Assembly (NCBI RefSeq): GCF_007830595.1
Contig: NZ_VLLD01000014.1
Strand: one strand, 5' to 3'
Source of the DNA: Treponema_B putidum
GTDB lineage: Bacteria; Spirochaetota; Spirochaetia; Treponematales; Treponemataceae
DNA: 64,000 nt
Of this stretch, positions 16,282 through 25,207 are shown one piece after another; the stretch's first letter is position 1, and every line of letters begins with the position of its first letter. Below the pieces are notes generated by a model. That model had not been told where the DNA came from and searched no databases. It worked only from the letters and a program-made list of their open reading frames with translations. The position numbers and the translations under genes were made by a program.

Positions 16282-18888
16282 ATGAAAAAACTTTTAAAGA
16301 TTTTAACAACAATTGCGGCAGTATTGGCGGCCGCCTTATTAATGGCAACTTGTAAACAATTTATTGACGATCCGGAAGAATTTTTAAGCTACTGGTCTAG
16401 CGAAGTTGTACCTATTAACTTCAGTATCAATGAGTCCTCTCAAAAGAGTAATGACGGAGCGCTGTGCATACCCTCTGCAAATGACGTAACGCTTACAATT
16501 AAATTGCGTAATCCCAAAAACTTTACTCTCGTTACGCCGACCTCTTCCGCCGATGCGGGAAAGATTATCAATTTTCCCGGCCTTTCGACGCAGCCGGAGC
16601 ACGGCACGGACTACACCTTAACGAAGACGGCACCGGACACGCTGCAGCTTACGTATAAAGAAAGCTTTTTAAAAGCACACGAGTGGAGTAACGGCGGCAT
16701 AGGCCCCGAAATTACCCTTATTTCTACAGACGGCAGAAAATTCAGTAAAAAATTCAGCCTGAATATTGAAGCGAACACACCGCCGCCTAAAATCGGCGAT
16801 ATAACGATAGCAAAGACGAACGAGGTGGATCCTCATTATGTTTTGTGCTTTACGGTGGATGCTTTGGTTATGAATACAACCATACCGGGCGGAAAGCTGC
16901 ACAAAGATTTAGGCCTTGTCATTGCTAAAGAAGGCGGAGAACCAACGACAATACCGCTTCCCATAGGAAGTCCCGGATTTGCTGTAGTCCCGGCTGACGG
17001 ACTTTTGCCGTCAGCTTTGCAGATTATTGACCCTGTCCCTTCAGGAATCTGGAAGGTTTGTTTTAAAACCGGTACGAAACTTACGGAAAGCACTCTCCCC
17101 CAAAAATACACAGTCCGGCTGATTGACAGAAAAGGCCTTTCTTCGGCACCAAAAGAAGCGGAAACCTTAGGCTATATCGCAAGCGGAGGTTCTTCAACTG
17201 ATGCATGGAAAAATCTAAAACAAGCCGTCGAAAGTGCAACGAGTGACGGCGGCGTTATAACCGTCACGGGTAATGTTACAGCAACAAAGCATCTCGGCAA
17301 CAATGGTGCAATCAGTGTAACAACAAGCCTTACCATAAAAGGAGCCGGCTTAACTCCCGTACTCAATGCCAATAAGAACGCCGACGGCAAACCCGCACAT
17401 CGTATCTTTACCGTTGAAAACGGCGGAGAATTGATGCTTGAAAACATTACGCTCACAGCCGGTATGGCAACAGGAGCTTCTACTGCTCCACTTGAGGAAA
17501 AATGCGGCGGCGGCATATTTGTCAAAGAGGGAGGCAAGGCGAAACTTAAAAACTGCACTATTAAAAACTGTAAGGCAGATAAATTCGGCGGCGGCATTTG
17601 TTCAGAAGGCGAGCTGACCTTATACGGCGGCACTATCGGCGGTTCTTTACCCAATGCCAACAAAGCAATGCTAGGCGGCGGTATCTGCATACAGAAAAAC
17701 GGAAGTCTTACGCTTAAAACTACGACTATAAGCAGAAACGAAGCCGACTATGGCGGAGCTATTTGCGTTCGCGAATCAGGCTCGGTAAGTATGGAAAGCG
17801 GTTCTCTTATGACAAATACGGCAAGCATTTCAGGCGGCGGCGTAGATGTTGATGATAGTGCGTCGTTTACGATGACAGGTGGTGAAATAAAAACCAATGA
17901 GGCAAACAGCGGCGGAGGAGGCGTATACGCTCATTCGGGCACTTTTACGCTTTCCGACATAGCCTCTATTGAAAGTAATACCGCCAAAGGACGAAACGGC
18001 GGCGGCATCTACGTCGATTCAACTGGAACCCTTGTGATAAAAGGCGGTTCGATAAAATTGAATATGGCGACAAAGACCACAGGCGGTGTCGGTAATGGCG
18101 GCGGCGTGTATGTGTACGGATACGGTAGTTTTAAGGGAAAGCTTAATATGATAGGCGGCAGCATAGAAGGAAACGGTGCAGGAAAGGAAGGCAGCAATTA
18201 CTATGGATCGGGCGGCGGTGTGTACATTGACGGTGGCACATTCACTATGACAGGCGGCGAAATTAAAACCAATAACGCCAAAAACGGCGGCGGCGTTGCA
18301 CTCGATGAGGGCGGAACCCTGGAGCTTTCCGGCAGCGGCAAAATCATCAACAACACTGCGGCCGGCGGGGGCGGCGGCATCGCAGTATTGCACGGTACCT
18401 TTACCATGTCAAAGGGAAAGGTGATCGGCAATACGGCAGCTCAAGAAGGCGGCGGCGTGTATGTGGATGCAAACAGTACATTTAAGATGCATGGCGGCAC
18501 AATTGAGAATAATACAAGCACTCTGGGAAAAGGCGTTTATGTAGCAGGCGGTGATGGCACTCCGACCATGCTAGACGCTAACTTTATCATGGGAGGCGAA
18601 GCCTGTGTCGGAAACTGGGTTGCCGGTACCCTGCAAGACGGAAATGATGTGTATTTAGGAGAAAATCTTCACGGCGGCGAGCTTGTCAGTATAGAAATTG
18701 ACAAAGATAATCCTATAACAAAATCGAAGGTTGCCTGTATTACTCCGAAGAGCTATAGCCCCGATGAAACGGTACTAATGATGTCGGACGGCAGTACGGA
18801 TGTAGGGGATTATAATGATAAGTTTACGGTAACGCTGGATGGTTTTACACAATGGTATGTCGATTCCAATGGCAAACTGAAAAACTGA
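16282..18888 (+). CDS. beta-helix surface lipoprotein A (PMP-like repeats)
   Basis: An 868-residue exported lipoprotein. The signal peptide ends in a lipobox-like LLMATC (Cys about 24). Residues 30-270 form an N-terminal domain shared with the paralogue at 21632 (YWSS.VVPI.FSI.., ..DVTLTIKLRNPK..). From DAWKNLKQAVESA (about 310) a parallel beta-helix follows, made of many short turns of the type GGGIYV..SFTMTGGEIKTN, glycine-rich and similar in style to chlamydial polymorphic membrane proteins. It is likely surface exposed; adhesion is only inference. GAGGAG gives a good ribosome site. The leader and promoter match those of the paralogue. Confidence 0.85.
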   Translation: MKKLLKILTTIAAVLAAALLMATCKQFIDDPEEFLSYWSSEVVPINFSINESSQKSNDGALCIPSANDVTLTIKLRNPKNFTLVTPTSSADAGKIINFPGLSTQPEHGTDYTLTKTAPDTLQLTYKESFLKAHEWSNGGIGPEITLISTDGRKFSKKFSLNIEANTPPPKIGDITIAKTNEVDPHYVLCFTVDALVMNTTIPGGKLHKDLGLVIAKEGGEPTTIPLPIGSPGFAVVPADGLLPSALQIIDPVPSGIWKVCFKTGTKLTESTLPQKYTVRLIDRKGLSSAPKEAETLGYIASGGSSTDAWKNLKQAVESATSDGGVITVTGNVTATKHLGNNGAISVTTSLTIKGAGLTPVLNANKNADGKPAHRIFTVENGGELMLENITLTAGMATGASTAPLEEKCGGGIFVKEGGKAKLKNCTIKNCKADKFGGGICSEGELTLYGGTIGGSLPNANKAMLGGGICIQKNGSLTLKTTTISRNEADYGGAICVRESGSVSMESGSLMTNTASISGGGVDVDDSASFTMTGGEIKTNEANSGGGGVYAHSGTFTLSDIASIESNTAKGRNGGGIYVDSTGTLVIKGGSIKLNMATKTTGGVGNGGGVYVYGYGSFKGKLNMIGGSIEGNGAGKEGSNYYGSGGGVYIDGGTFTMTGGEIKTNNAKNGGGVALDEGGTLELSGSGKIINNTAAGGGGGIAVLHGTFTMSKGKVIGNTAAQEGGGVYVDANSTFKMHGGTIENNTSTLGKGVYVAGGDGTPTMLDANFIMGGEACVGNWVAGTLQDGNDVYLGENLHGGELVSIEIDKDNPITKSKVACITPKSYSPDETVLMMSDGSTDVGDYNDKFTVTLDGFTQWYVDSNGKLKN

Positions 18889-18987
18889 CAACTACGGTCA
18901 ATTGAAAATGGAGTAACAATAATGGGTAATTGGTAATTGCCTTAATCACAAATTACCCATTGATAAAACTTTGATGAGGAGGAATAT

Positions 18988-19776
18988 ATGACAAAATTTA
19001 AAACTCACAAAAAGAAGGGAGCCGCGGCAATCGTTACAGCCTCAGTTTTGGCGCTCATTGCGCTGTTCGGTATGGCCGCGTGCTCGAATGCAGCGCAACC
19101 CGGTACGGGAACAGACGGAAGTACGGCACTGCCCGAAGCCCCCTTTGTCGAAGGCGGAGCATCCCTCATCTTAAGTCCCGATAAGCTCGACATCGAAGTT
19201 AAGGCAACAACCTCAGATGGTACCCCTGTTACAGTTGAAGGCTGCGAAGAAACAACGCTTACAAGCGGCACCGAAACCGTGCTGCATGCAAAAGGCAGAT
19301 TGGTAATTCTCAAAGGCAATATCAAAAAGCTGGACTGCTGGGACAATCAGCTTACCGAACTTAACGTGCAGGGCTGTACCGCTTTGCAAGAGCTGAAATG
19401 CGGCTTCAATAAACTAACCGCTCTTGACGTGCAGGGCTTAACTGTTTTGCGAAAACTGTACTGTAATTTCAATCAGCTCACCGAACTTAACGTGCAGGAC
19501 TTAACCGCTTTGAAAGAGTTGGCGTGCCACGGCAATCGGCTTAATGCAGAAGCCTTTACCAAGCTTTTTAATGATTTACCGCAGCAGGCGAATAGTGATC
19601 GTGCAAATTGCGTTCTTTATATCGAAATGCCCGGCTTTACTGACGACAACCATACTGATTTTACCGCTCCGCCGGATTTAGCAGTGGCCTTTAATAATGC
19701 AAAAACGGTAAAGAAGTGGAAGATGTATATGTATAAGGTTAATGGAATCTGGATCGGGAATTGGGTTGAGCTTTAA
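18988..19776 (+). CDS. leucine-rich-repeat lipoprotein
   Basis: A 262-residue lipoprotein: signal peptide with lipobox GMAAC (Cys about 32), a spacer rich in G/T/A, then about four leucine-rich repeats of the treponemal TpLRR type, 23 residues each (LTELNVQGCTALQELKCGFN, LTALDVQGLTVLRKLYCNFN ...). The C-terminus closes with a conserved-looking WKMYMYKVNGIWIG. Proteins of this type in treponemes bind host ligands; this copy is short. GAGGAGG precedes the ATG. An 11-bp inverted repeat (18921-18931 with 18951-18961) separates it from lipoprotein A and may end that transcript, although no T tract follows. Confidence 0.85.
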   Translation: MTKFKTHKKKGAAAIVTASVLALIALFGMAACSNAAQPGTGTDGSTALPEAPFVEGGASLILSPDKLDIEVKATTSDGTPVTVEGCEETTLTSGTETVLHAKGRLVILKGNIKKLDCWDNQLTELNVQGCTALQELKCGFNKLTALDVQGLTVLRKLYCNFNQLTELNVQDLTALKELACHGNRLNAEAFTKLFNDLPQQANSDRANCVLYIEMPGFTDDNHTDFTAPPDLAVAFNNAKTVKKWKMYMYKVNGIWIGNWVEL

Positions 19777-19812
19777 TAAACCGCGGAATTACTCTCCGTC
19801 CCTAGAGGCGGA

Positions 19813-19865
19813 CTCAAAATCTGCCAGCAGATTTTGAGCTGTAGGCTTGCCCAGCGGCAAATGCC
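19813..19865. repeat. double-hairpin element, degenerate copy
   Basis: A 12-bp perfect hairpin (CTCAAAATCTGC at 19813-19824 with 19827-19838) is followed by an imperfect one (19844-19865, GGCTTGCC against GGCAAATGCC). On the minus strand the order is conserved-type hairpin, short linker, variable hairpin, as in the other copies. Confidence 0.6.
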
Positions 19866-19978
19866 GTCCTGTTCGAGTTTCTCGTACCGCTCTATGCGAG
19901 CTTCTCGTATCGGGCGGATCGAAGGTGCCTCGAAAGGTAATGGGCAGCTGGGCTATATCAAAGTTTTTTAGCTTCATA

Positions 19979-20074
19979 AGTTTGGCTGTTTATTTCTTAG
20001 TTTCATAAAAACCTTTATACCATAATATTTGTAGGAATTATTTGAAAAAAATAGTAAATTAGAAAAATATTTTT
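19979..20074 (-). pseudogene. remnant of an Rpn-family nuclease/transposase gene
   Basis: The segment 19979-20018 matches the intact Rpn gene around 20338-20380 (codons for YKGIYETKRETAKIL). It is joined directly to a copy of that gene's upstream region (20020-20074, matching 21039-21090). The gene body between has been deleted. The rest of the stretch 19777-20110 holds the hairpin element at 19813 and nothing else I can identify. Confidence 0.65.
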
Positions 20075-20110
20075 ATAAATTGGATTAAACTAAAAATTTG
20101 ATAACAATGC

Positions 20111-20257
20111 GGGTTCTTAGGGGCGCAGCCCATAAGCGGAATTTTGGAGAAAGGAGGGGTTATAGGGGAGGCTACAACCAACGAAGTTTCGAGGTCAAGC
20201 ACCTTTCTTCCGAAAAAGGGCCTTAGCCTCGAAGCTTTGCCGGCTGTACCTCCCCTA
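20111..20257. repeat. dispersed GGGTTCTTAGG palindromic element, copy D
   Basis: It opens with GGGTTCTTAGG and a GCCC..TAAGC half-palindrome, then TAGGGGAGG (20163-20171) paired with CCTCCCCTA (20249-20257). A nested TTCGAGG..CCTCGAA lies inside. It shares its order of motifs with 27225-27330 and 21519-21628, and abuts the stop codon of the Rpn gene. Confidence 0.6.
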
Positions 20258-20259
20258 AT

Positions 20260-21024
20260 TTACAGTTTTTCAATCTCTGCTTCTGGAAGGCCTGTAACCT
20301 GCATAATTTTTTGTATCGAATCTCCCAACTGTTTTAATATTTTAGCTGTTTCTCGCTTAGTTTCATAAATACCTTTATACCTAGCGTCCATCTCAAAAGT
20401 AGACATTAACCTGTATTCTTGTCTTGCTTGTTCATTTTGTTTTACTGTTTGTATCATTTCTTCTATCCTCCTTGTGAATTCACTTTTCGCCTTACCTGTT
20501 TTGAGGTATTCTAAAAATTCTTTTAAATCCTTATCTTCTGTACTTTTAAAAGCCTCCGAATTTATTATAACCTTTTTTGTTCCATCTTGTAAAGATATGT
20601 TTTTATCTTCAATGCAGATATTTTCAAAGGTATAAATAGGCTCATTTTTCCAGATAGCATCAAAAGTGCAAATAAAAATTATAAAGCTGTCATTTAAATC
20701 GTTATAGAAATTCCCCTTATCCAAGAACGAAATATCAATGGCCGCTTGGTAGAACCGCATTCGTTTCGGTATATTCTTCTCATTGCTTACCTGCATTTCC
20801 ACATCGTAGAATTTACCGTTTTCTGTTTGCACTAAAACATCAAACCTTACGGATTTAGCTTGTTCATTGGTGTTAATACTATGCTGTACCGATATATATG
20901 CAATTTTACCTATTTTATCGGACAATATCATATCGATGAGCCTTTTACACAAATCCGAATTTTGCATGACCTTACAAAACATAAAATCGTCCTGTAATGT
21001 TAAATCTTCAAATTTTTTTAGCAT
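20260..21024 (-). CDS. Rpn-family PD-(D/E)XK nuclease/transposase
   Basis: A 254-residue protein of the Rpn (recombination-promoting nuclease, PD-(D/E)XK transposase-like) family, common in multiple copies in oral treponemes. Hallmarks are the N-terminal FEDLTLQDDFMFCKVMQN, SVRFDVLVQTENGKFYDVEMQV with the nuclease D...ExQ core (about 80-98), RMRFYQAAID and the C-terminal VTGLPEAEIEKL. GGAGAG gives the ribosome site. It appears intact. Related fragments flank it at 19979 and 26843. Such proteins cut DNA in vitro and are linked to horizontal recombination; the role here is inferred. Confidence 0.85.
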   Translation of the reverse strand: MLKKFEDLTLQDDFMFCKVMQNSDLCKRLIDMILSDKIGKIAYISVQHSINTNEQAKSVRFDVLVQTENGKFYDVEMQVSNEKNIPKRMRFYQAAIDISFLDKGNFYNDLNDSFIIFICTFDAIWKNEPIYTFENICIEDKNISLQDGTKKVIINSEAFKSTEDKDLKEFLEYLKTGKAKSEFTRRIEEMIQTVKQNEQARQEYRLMSTFEMDARYKGIYETKRETAKILKQLGDSIQKIMQVTGLPEAEIEKL

Positions 21025-21038
21025 TTTTTTCTCCTCTC

Positions 21039-21128
21039 CATTATATTTGTAAGATTTATTTGAAAAAAATAGTAAATTAATAAAAAAATATTCGAGATCT
21101 TTGCGTCCCTTGCGGTTAAATTAAAAAA
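21039..21128. repeat. Rpn upstream repeat, copy 2
   Basis: An AT-rich segment upstream of the intact Rpn gene (core TTTATTTGAAAAAAATAGTA, then GCGGTTAAATTAAAAAA at the far end). Copies lie at 20020-20074 and 26672-26790, marking other Rpn loci. Confidence 0.7.
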
Positions 21129-21152
21129 AATTCTAAAATCTTTTCTAAAAGG

Positions 21153-21181
21153 TTGAAATATTTAATGAACCGTGCTATACT
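21153..21181 (+). promoter_or_regulatory. sigma70 promoter upstream of lipoprotein B leader
   Basis: TTGAAA (21153-21158), 17 bp, TATACT (21176-21181), nearly a copy of the promoter at 16124-16152. Confidence 0.75.
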
Positions 21182-21302
21182 ATACTATAATGAAGGGAAT
21201 GTGTACCGATAGCAGATACAAAAATTCTCACAAAAAAAGTGCAAAAAGTTTTGCAAAAGCACCGTGCAAAGCACTTGACATAAAGCCTCGATCGGTGCAA
21301 AA

Positions 21303-21382
21303 TTCACAGCTTCACAGCTTCACAGCTTCACAGCTTCACAGCTTCACAGCTTCACAGCTTCACAGCTTCACAGCTTCACAGC
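21303..21382 (+). repeat. octanucleotide tandem repeat, 10 copies of TTCACAGC
   Basis: Ten perfect copies of TTCACAGC, 80 bp in all, sit between a promoter (21153-21181) and a terminator-like hairpin (21442-21477), about 250 bp before the start of a surface lipoprotein gene. Perfect short repeats of this length are prone to slippage. Confidence 0.95.
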
Positions 21383-21441
21383 TGAAGGGTACCTGTGCCC
21401 AAATAAAACAATCACCCACAACCAAATTTTCTCACACCACA

Positions 21442-21477
21442 CGCACAAGACCGAATTCTTGTCTTTGTGCGTTTTTT
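21442..21477 (+). terminator. intrinsic terminator inside the lipoprotein B leader
   Basis: CGCACAAGAC (21442-21451) pairs with GTCTTTGTGCG (21461-21471) with one bulge and is followed by six T. It lies between the promoter and the lipoprotein gene, so it would end or attenuate that transcript. Its core GAATTCTTGTCTTTGT also occurs in the rpsO-pnp hairpin (minus strand). Confidence 0.65.
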
Positions 21478-21518
21478 ATAGCACTACGGATTGGAACAAT
21501 CCAAAACACAAAATCTTA

Positions 21519-21628
21519 TACTGGGTTTCCAAAGGGGTGTCCCCTTTGGCAGCGCGGGTACAACCCTGCTCTGACTTGAAAAGCCCGTAAGGGAACGGGG
21601 TGTTCTCTCCCCCTAAAAGAGGAGTTAA
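21519..21628 (+). repeat. palindromic element and lipoprotein leader segment, copy B
   Basis: The palindrome CCAAAGGGG-TGT-CCCCTTTGG is followed by GCGCGGGTACAACCCTGCTCTGA and the leader segment shared with 16214-16275 (25 identical nt from 21568). It ends in GAGGAGTTAA, the ribosome site of lipoprotein B. It resembles the elements at 20111 and 27225. Confidence 0.7.
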
Positions 21629-21631
21629 CTT

Positions 21632-24600
21632 ATGAAAAAACTTTTAAAGATTTTAACAATAATTGCGGCAGTGCCGGCTGCCGCACTGTTTTTTACAGGG
21701 TGCAAACAGTTTTTAGAAGACCCTGAAGATTTTTTAAACTATTGGTCTAGCGTAGTTGTCCCTATCGACTTCAGCATCGATAAGCCGACTCAAAAAATTG
21801 GAGGCATAGAGTATATTCCGTCATACTGTGATGGAGCGTTCTCGGATGTAACGCTTACAATTAAACTGCACAATCCTAAAAAATTCAGCCTAGTTATGCC
21901 GTCTCCTACATCTTCGCCATCAGATGTGCAAAAAATTATCCGGTTTCCGGGGCTTTCGCTGCAGCCGACACATGGCTCGGATGATGATTATACTTTAGAG
22001 CAGACACCGGACAAACTGGAGTTGAAGCTCAAATATAAATCGTCCTTTTTGAAGAAGCACGAATGGGGAACTGCCGACATAGGTCCCGAAATTACCCTTA
22101 TTTCGACAGACGGCAGAAAATTCAAGAAAAAGTTTAAGTTTAACCTTAAAGTAAACACACCTCCTCCCAAGCCGTCCGCTGTTCTTGCCGAGACAAGAGT
22201 GCCTCCGGCTAACTACGTTTTGTGTCTGCAAATTCCCGACATGGACCTGGCGGTTCCGGGCGGGCTTCTCCACAAAGACATTGCACAAATCGAAATAAAC
22301 GGAACTTTATACCCGCTGACGGTAAGCGGCGGAAACTTTGTAAAACCCGCCGATCCGCACTTTATCGAGTATTCGGCAGTAAAACAGCTTTCGGAAAGCG
22401 GTGCGGCTTCCGTTCCGTCCGGCAGCTGGGTTTTATACTACGATACCGGCTTGGGAGTCGGCAAGCCGTACCGAGCTTACACAATCAGCCTAAAGGACAA
22501 TCATGGACTGGTTTCCGAAACGCTTGAAACGGGTACCGCCATGCCCGTACCTCCGCCCGAAACCATTTCCGTAATAATCGGAGAACAAGGTACGGGAAGC
22601 GGAACTTCGGCTGCAGACCCCGTCATCATAAAAGGGACTGCCGGTACGCCTGAAGCACGGATACAAATTGCGAACAGCGGTACGGGAACAGCCGTTCACT
22701 GCACGGTAACGGACATCGCAGCGAGCACAACAGCACAGTATGACGCAAATCCCGTTATAGCTCCTCTCGGTTTAAACGGCGGAAACGAAAGGCTCTACAA
22801 GATAGAATATTACACGGACGGAACAGGATATACTCCGACATCGACTACAACGAAGTATTATAAGGTTCTCAAACAGTACCCCGTAACCTTCAGCGTAGAA
22901 GGCGGAAACGGAAGCCTTACCGCCCAAATAAGCGGAAATTCGCCAACATCGGATAGTCCTATTCAAGTACCCTACGGCGAAAGCGTAACCTTTACTGCAA
23001 CTCCCACTGCAGGCTGGGAAGTAGAACAATGGACTGTAAACGGCACCCAGGTAGCCGGAAACATTACATACGTTCTTAACAACGTAACCGCCCCTGCAAC
23101 CGTAAAGGTCAAGTTTAAGCAAAGTCAGGTTACCATAACTGGCGCCGATCCCAATGCATGGCAAAATCTAAAATCAGCGGTAGAAGACAGCACTGTGCAG
23201 GTTATTATCATAAGCGATACAATAAAGGCTCCTAACGGATCAACTAAAATCCAGGTAAAAAGAACCGTTACCGTAGAAGGTGGAAATGAAAGTACCGATA
23301 TCTTGGATGCCGATGAAAAATGTTTGATTTTTGATGTATGGCATAACGGGGACTTGACTCTTAAAAAACTCACACTCAAAAAAGGTAAAAATGACGGTAC
23401 TTATCCCAACCCCGATGGCGGAGGTGCAATCTATTGCGGAGGCGGTACCATAACGGTAGAGAATGTTACTATTACGGACTGCAAAGCCGTCAAAGGCGGA
23501 GGCATATATATGAACGGCGGCACTTTCAATATGACACATAACTCTGTTATAGGCGGACAGGCGTCAACTGACGGCAATAAAGCTGTGGGCGGTTCCGGCG
23601 GCGGCGTTTATATGGCAGGCGGCACTTTCAATATGACGAGCGGAATAATAAAGTACAATTCAAGCAAAGACGGAGCAGGTGTTTATATTAAGAAAGGTGC
23701 TTTTATAATGAATGGAAGCATACTACAAAATCAAGCGGAAAGCGGAGGTAAAGGATCGGGCATTTATCTTGAAAATGATGCTTCTGCAAGTTTAACCATG
23801 AACAAATCGGCATCGGTTTCTACAACAATGTCTCCAAAAAACGACATCTATCTTAAATCAGGCGCAAAAATCACCCTTACCGAAGCATTTTCCTCCGCCG
23901 ACACGGCAGCCTGTATTACACCGGAGTCACCCTACGACGAAGGCAGACAAGTGCTGGACGAAGCTATAATGTCAGGCGATCCTCAAAACTACAAAAAATT
24001 CGAGGTAACGCCGGAACCTGAAGACGGAAATACCATAGACTGGACAATAGATAATCAGGGAAAACTTAAAAAGGTTGGAATACTTATAACCGGCACCGAT
24101 GAAAATCCATGGAAAAAGCTAAAAACAGCGGTAGGAGCAGCCTATGACGGCGACACTATCGTTATAAGCGGCGAAATAAAGGCAACAAATTTAGCCGGCA
24201 ATAACGGCGAAATCTTAATCAATAAAAAACTTACAATACAGGGTAAAACGGGCAAAACTACAGATATTCTTAACGCAAACAAAGATACAGACGGCAAATC
24301 TAAACACCGTATCTTTATAGTGAAAATCAGTGACCCTAATAAATCGCTCACCCTTGAAAACCTGACGCTTAAAGGCGGCATGGCGTGTGAAGATGGCTAT
24401 AAGAATGGCGGTGCAATTATGACCACCTCCAGCATCATCAATATAGCAAACTGCACCATTACCGAAAACACGGCTATGGATTACGGCGGTGCAATTATGA
24501 GCGACGGCAGCATCATCAATATAGCAAACTGCACCATTACCGAAAACACGGCTAAAAAAGGCGGCGGCATGTATATGAAAAACACTACTAGGTTTACAAT

Positions 24601-25030
24601 GGAAAGCGGTGAAATAAAAAATAATACATCAACTTCAAAAGGCGGCGGCGTGTTTGTATATAACCATGGAACATTTACCATGAACGGAGGAGAGATAAGC
24701 GGCAACAGTGGAACAGAAGGCGGCGGCGTGTTTGTTGCAGATTTTACGTCCACCTTCCCCCCCTTAAAGATGAAAGGCAGCGCAAAAATAAATACAGACA
24801 ACGAGATTTACCTTTCAAACGGTAAAACAATAACCATTGTCGGTACTTTAACCCCCGCAGACGGTATTGCAGGACGCATTACTGTACCGGCCGGCAACTA
24901 TCAGTCGACTACGCAAGTGCTTACCGGCTCTGACGCTCTTTTAAACTCGGAACACAACAAATTTACCGTAACACCGAAAGACGACCAACAATGGGAGATT
25001 GACAATCGAGGTTACTTGCAGCAAAGGTAA
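21632..25030 (+). CDS. beta-helix surface lipoprotein B with an InlB-type B repeat
   Basis: A 1132-residue paralogue of the protein at 16282. Signal peptide with lipobox LFFTGC (Cys about 24), then the same N-terminal domain (YWSSVVVPIDFSIDK.., ..VTLTIKLHNPK). About 425-490 is a repeat of the divergent InlB B type (YPVTFSVEGGNGSL ... GYG/ESVTFTATPTAGWEVEQWTVNG). Two beta-helix arrays follow, each introduced by the module DPNAWQNLKSAVE or ENPWKKLKTAVG, and each ending in ..KFEVTPEP or ..KFTVTPKD with W.IDN.G.L. It is probably surface exposed. It contains a recent 78-bp internal duplication at 24407-24554. Its promoter lies about 450 bp upstream, behind a tandem repeat and a terminator. Confidence 0.85.
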   Translation: MKKLLKILTIIAAVPAAALFFTGCKQFLEDPEDFLNYWSSVVVPIDFSIDKPTQKIGGIEYIPSYCDGAFSDVTLTIKLHNPKKFSLVMPSPTSSPSDVQKIIRFPGLSLQPTHGSDDDYTLEQTPDKLELKLKYKSSFLKKHEWGTADIGPEITLISTDGRKFKKKFKFNLKVNTPPPKPSAVLAETRVPPANYVLCLQIPDMDLAVPGGLLHKDIAQIEINGTLYPLTVSGGNFVKPADPHFIEYSAVKQLSESGAASVPSGSWVLYYDTGLGVGKPYRAYTISLKDNHGLVSETLETGTAMPVPPPETISVIIGEQGTGSGTSAADPVIIKGTAGTPEARIQIANSGTGTAVHCTVTDIAASTTAQYDANPVIAPLGLNGGNERLYKIEYYTDGTGYTPTSTTTKYYKVLKQYPVTFSVEGGNGSLTAQISGNSPTSDSPIQVPYGESVTFTATPTAGWEVEQWTVNGTQVAGNITYVLNNVTAPATVKVKFKQSQVTITGADPNAWQNLKSAVEDSTVQVIIISDTIKAPNGSTKIQVKRTVTVEGGNESTDILDADEKCLIFDVWHNGDLTLKKLTLKKGKNDGTYPNPDGGGAIYCGGGTITVENVTITDCKAVKGGGIYMNGGTFNMTHNSVIGGQASTDGNKAVGGSGGGVYMAGGTFNMTSGIIKYNSSKDGAGVYIKKGAFIMNGSILQNQAESGGKGSGIYLENDASASLTMNKSASVSTTMSPKNDIYLKSGAKITLTEAFSSADTAACITPESPYDEGRQVLDEAIMSGDPQNYKKFEVTPEPEDGNTIDWTIDNQGKLKKVGILITGTDENPWKKLKTAVGAAYDGDTIVISGEIKATNLAGNNGEILINKKLTIQGKTGKTTDILNANKDTDGKSKHRIFIVKISDPNKSLTLENLTLKGGMACEDGYKNGGAIMTTSSIINIANCTITENTAMDYGGAIMSDGSIINIANCTITENTAKKGGGMYMKNTTRFTMESGEIKNNTSTSKGGGVFVYNHGTFTMNGGEISGNSGTEGGGVFVADFTSTFPPLKMKGSAKINTDNEIYLSNGKTITIVGTLTPADGIAGRITVPAGNYQSTTQVLTGSDALLNSEHNKFTVTPKDDQQWEIDNRGYLQQR
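24407..24554 (+). repeat. recent in-frame 78-bp duplication inside lipoprotein B
   Basis: The 70-nt stretches 24407-24476 and 24485-24554 are nearly identical at a spacing of 78 nt (26 codons), encoding GGAIM..SIINIANCTITENTA twice. It is a very recent beta-helix expansion by comparison with the other, diverged turns. Confidence 0.9.
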
Positions 25031-25207
25031 GGAGGAATTAGGAATGGGAATGACAGATGATTAAATGCCGAATGATAAGTTTTGAGTACGGCAAAGATGG
25101 CTATTGAAGCAATCGGTGCAAATAGCTCTTTCCGCTTCAACTCTAAAAATAAAACTGCAAAGTATTATAAAAGAATGTCTTACAAAGATACATTTTAGAT
25201 GCCTAAG

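Larger units (their letters stand above)
21190..21579 (+). other. possible leaderless leader ORF running through an octamer repeat
   Basis: An ATG 8 nt after the -10 box opens MKGMCTDSRYKNSHKK.., sharing TDSRY with the short ORF at 16161. It stays open for 129 codons through the TTCACAGC tandem repeat, encoding S/Q/L/H/F/T/A repeats, and through a terminator-like hairpin. Gain or loss of one 8-bp unit would shift its frame. It may be non-coding; composition looks unlike a normal protein. Confidence 0.3.

Noticed and set aside
17172..17690. 172-codon antisense frame rich in proline
   Set aside because: It is the complement of the glycine-rich beta-helix repeats; the proline richness follows from GGC/GCC codons.
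21303..21382. possible CRISPR-like array
   Set aside because: The 8-bp units are directly adjacent with no spacers, and no cas genes are present; this is a simple tandem repeat.
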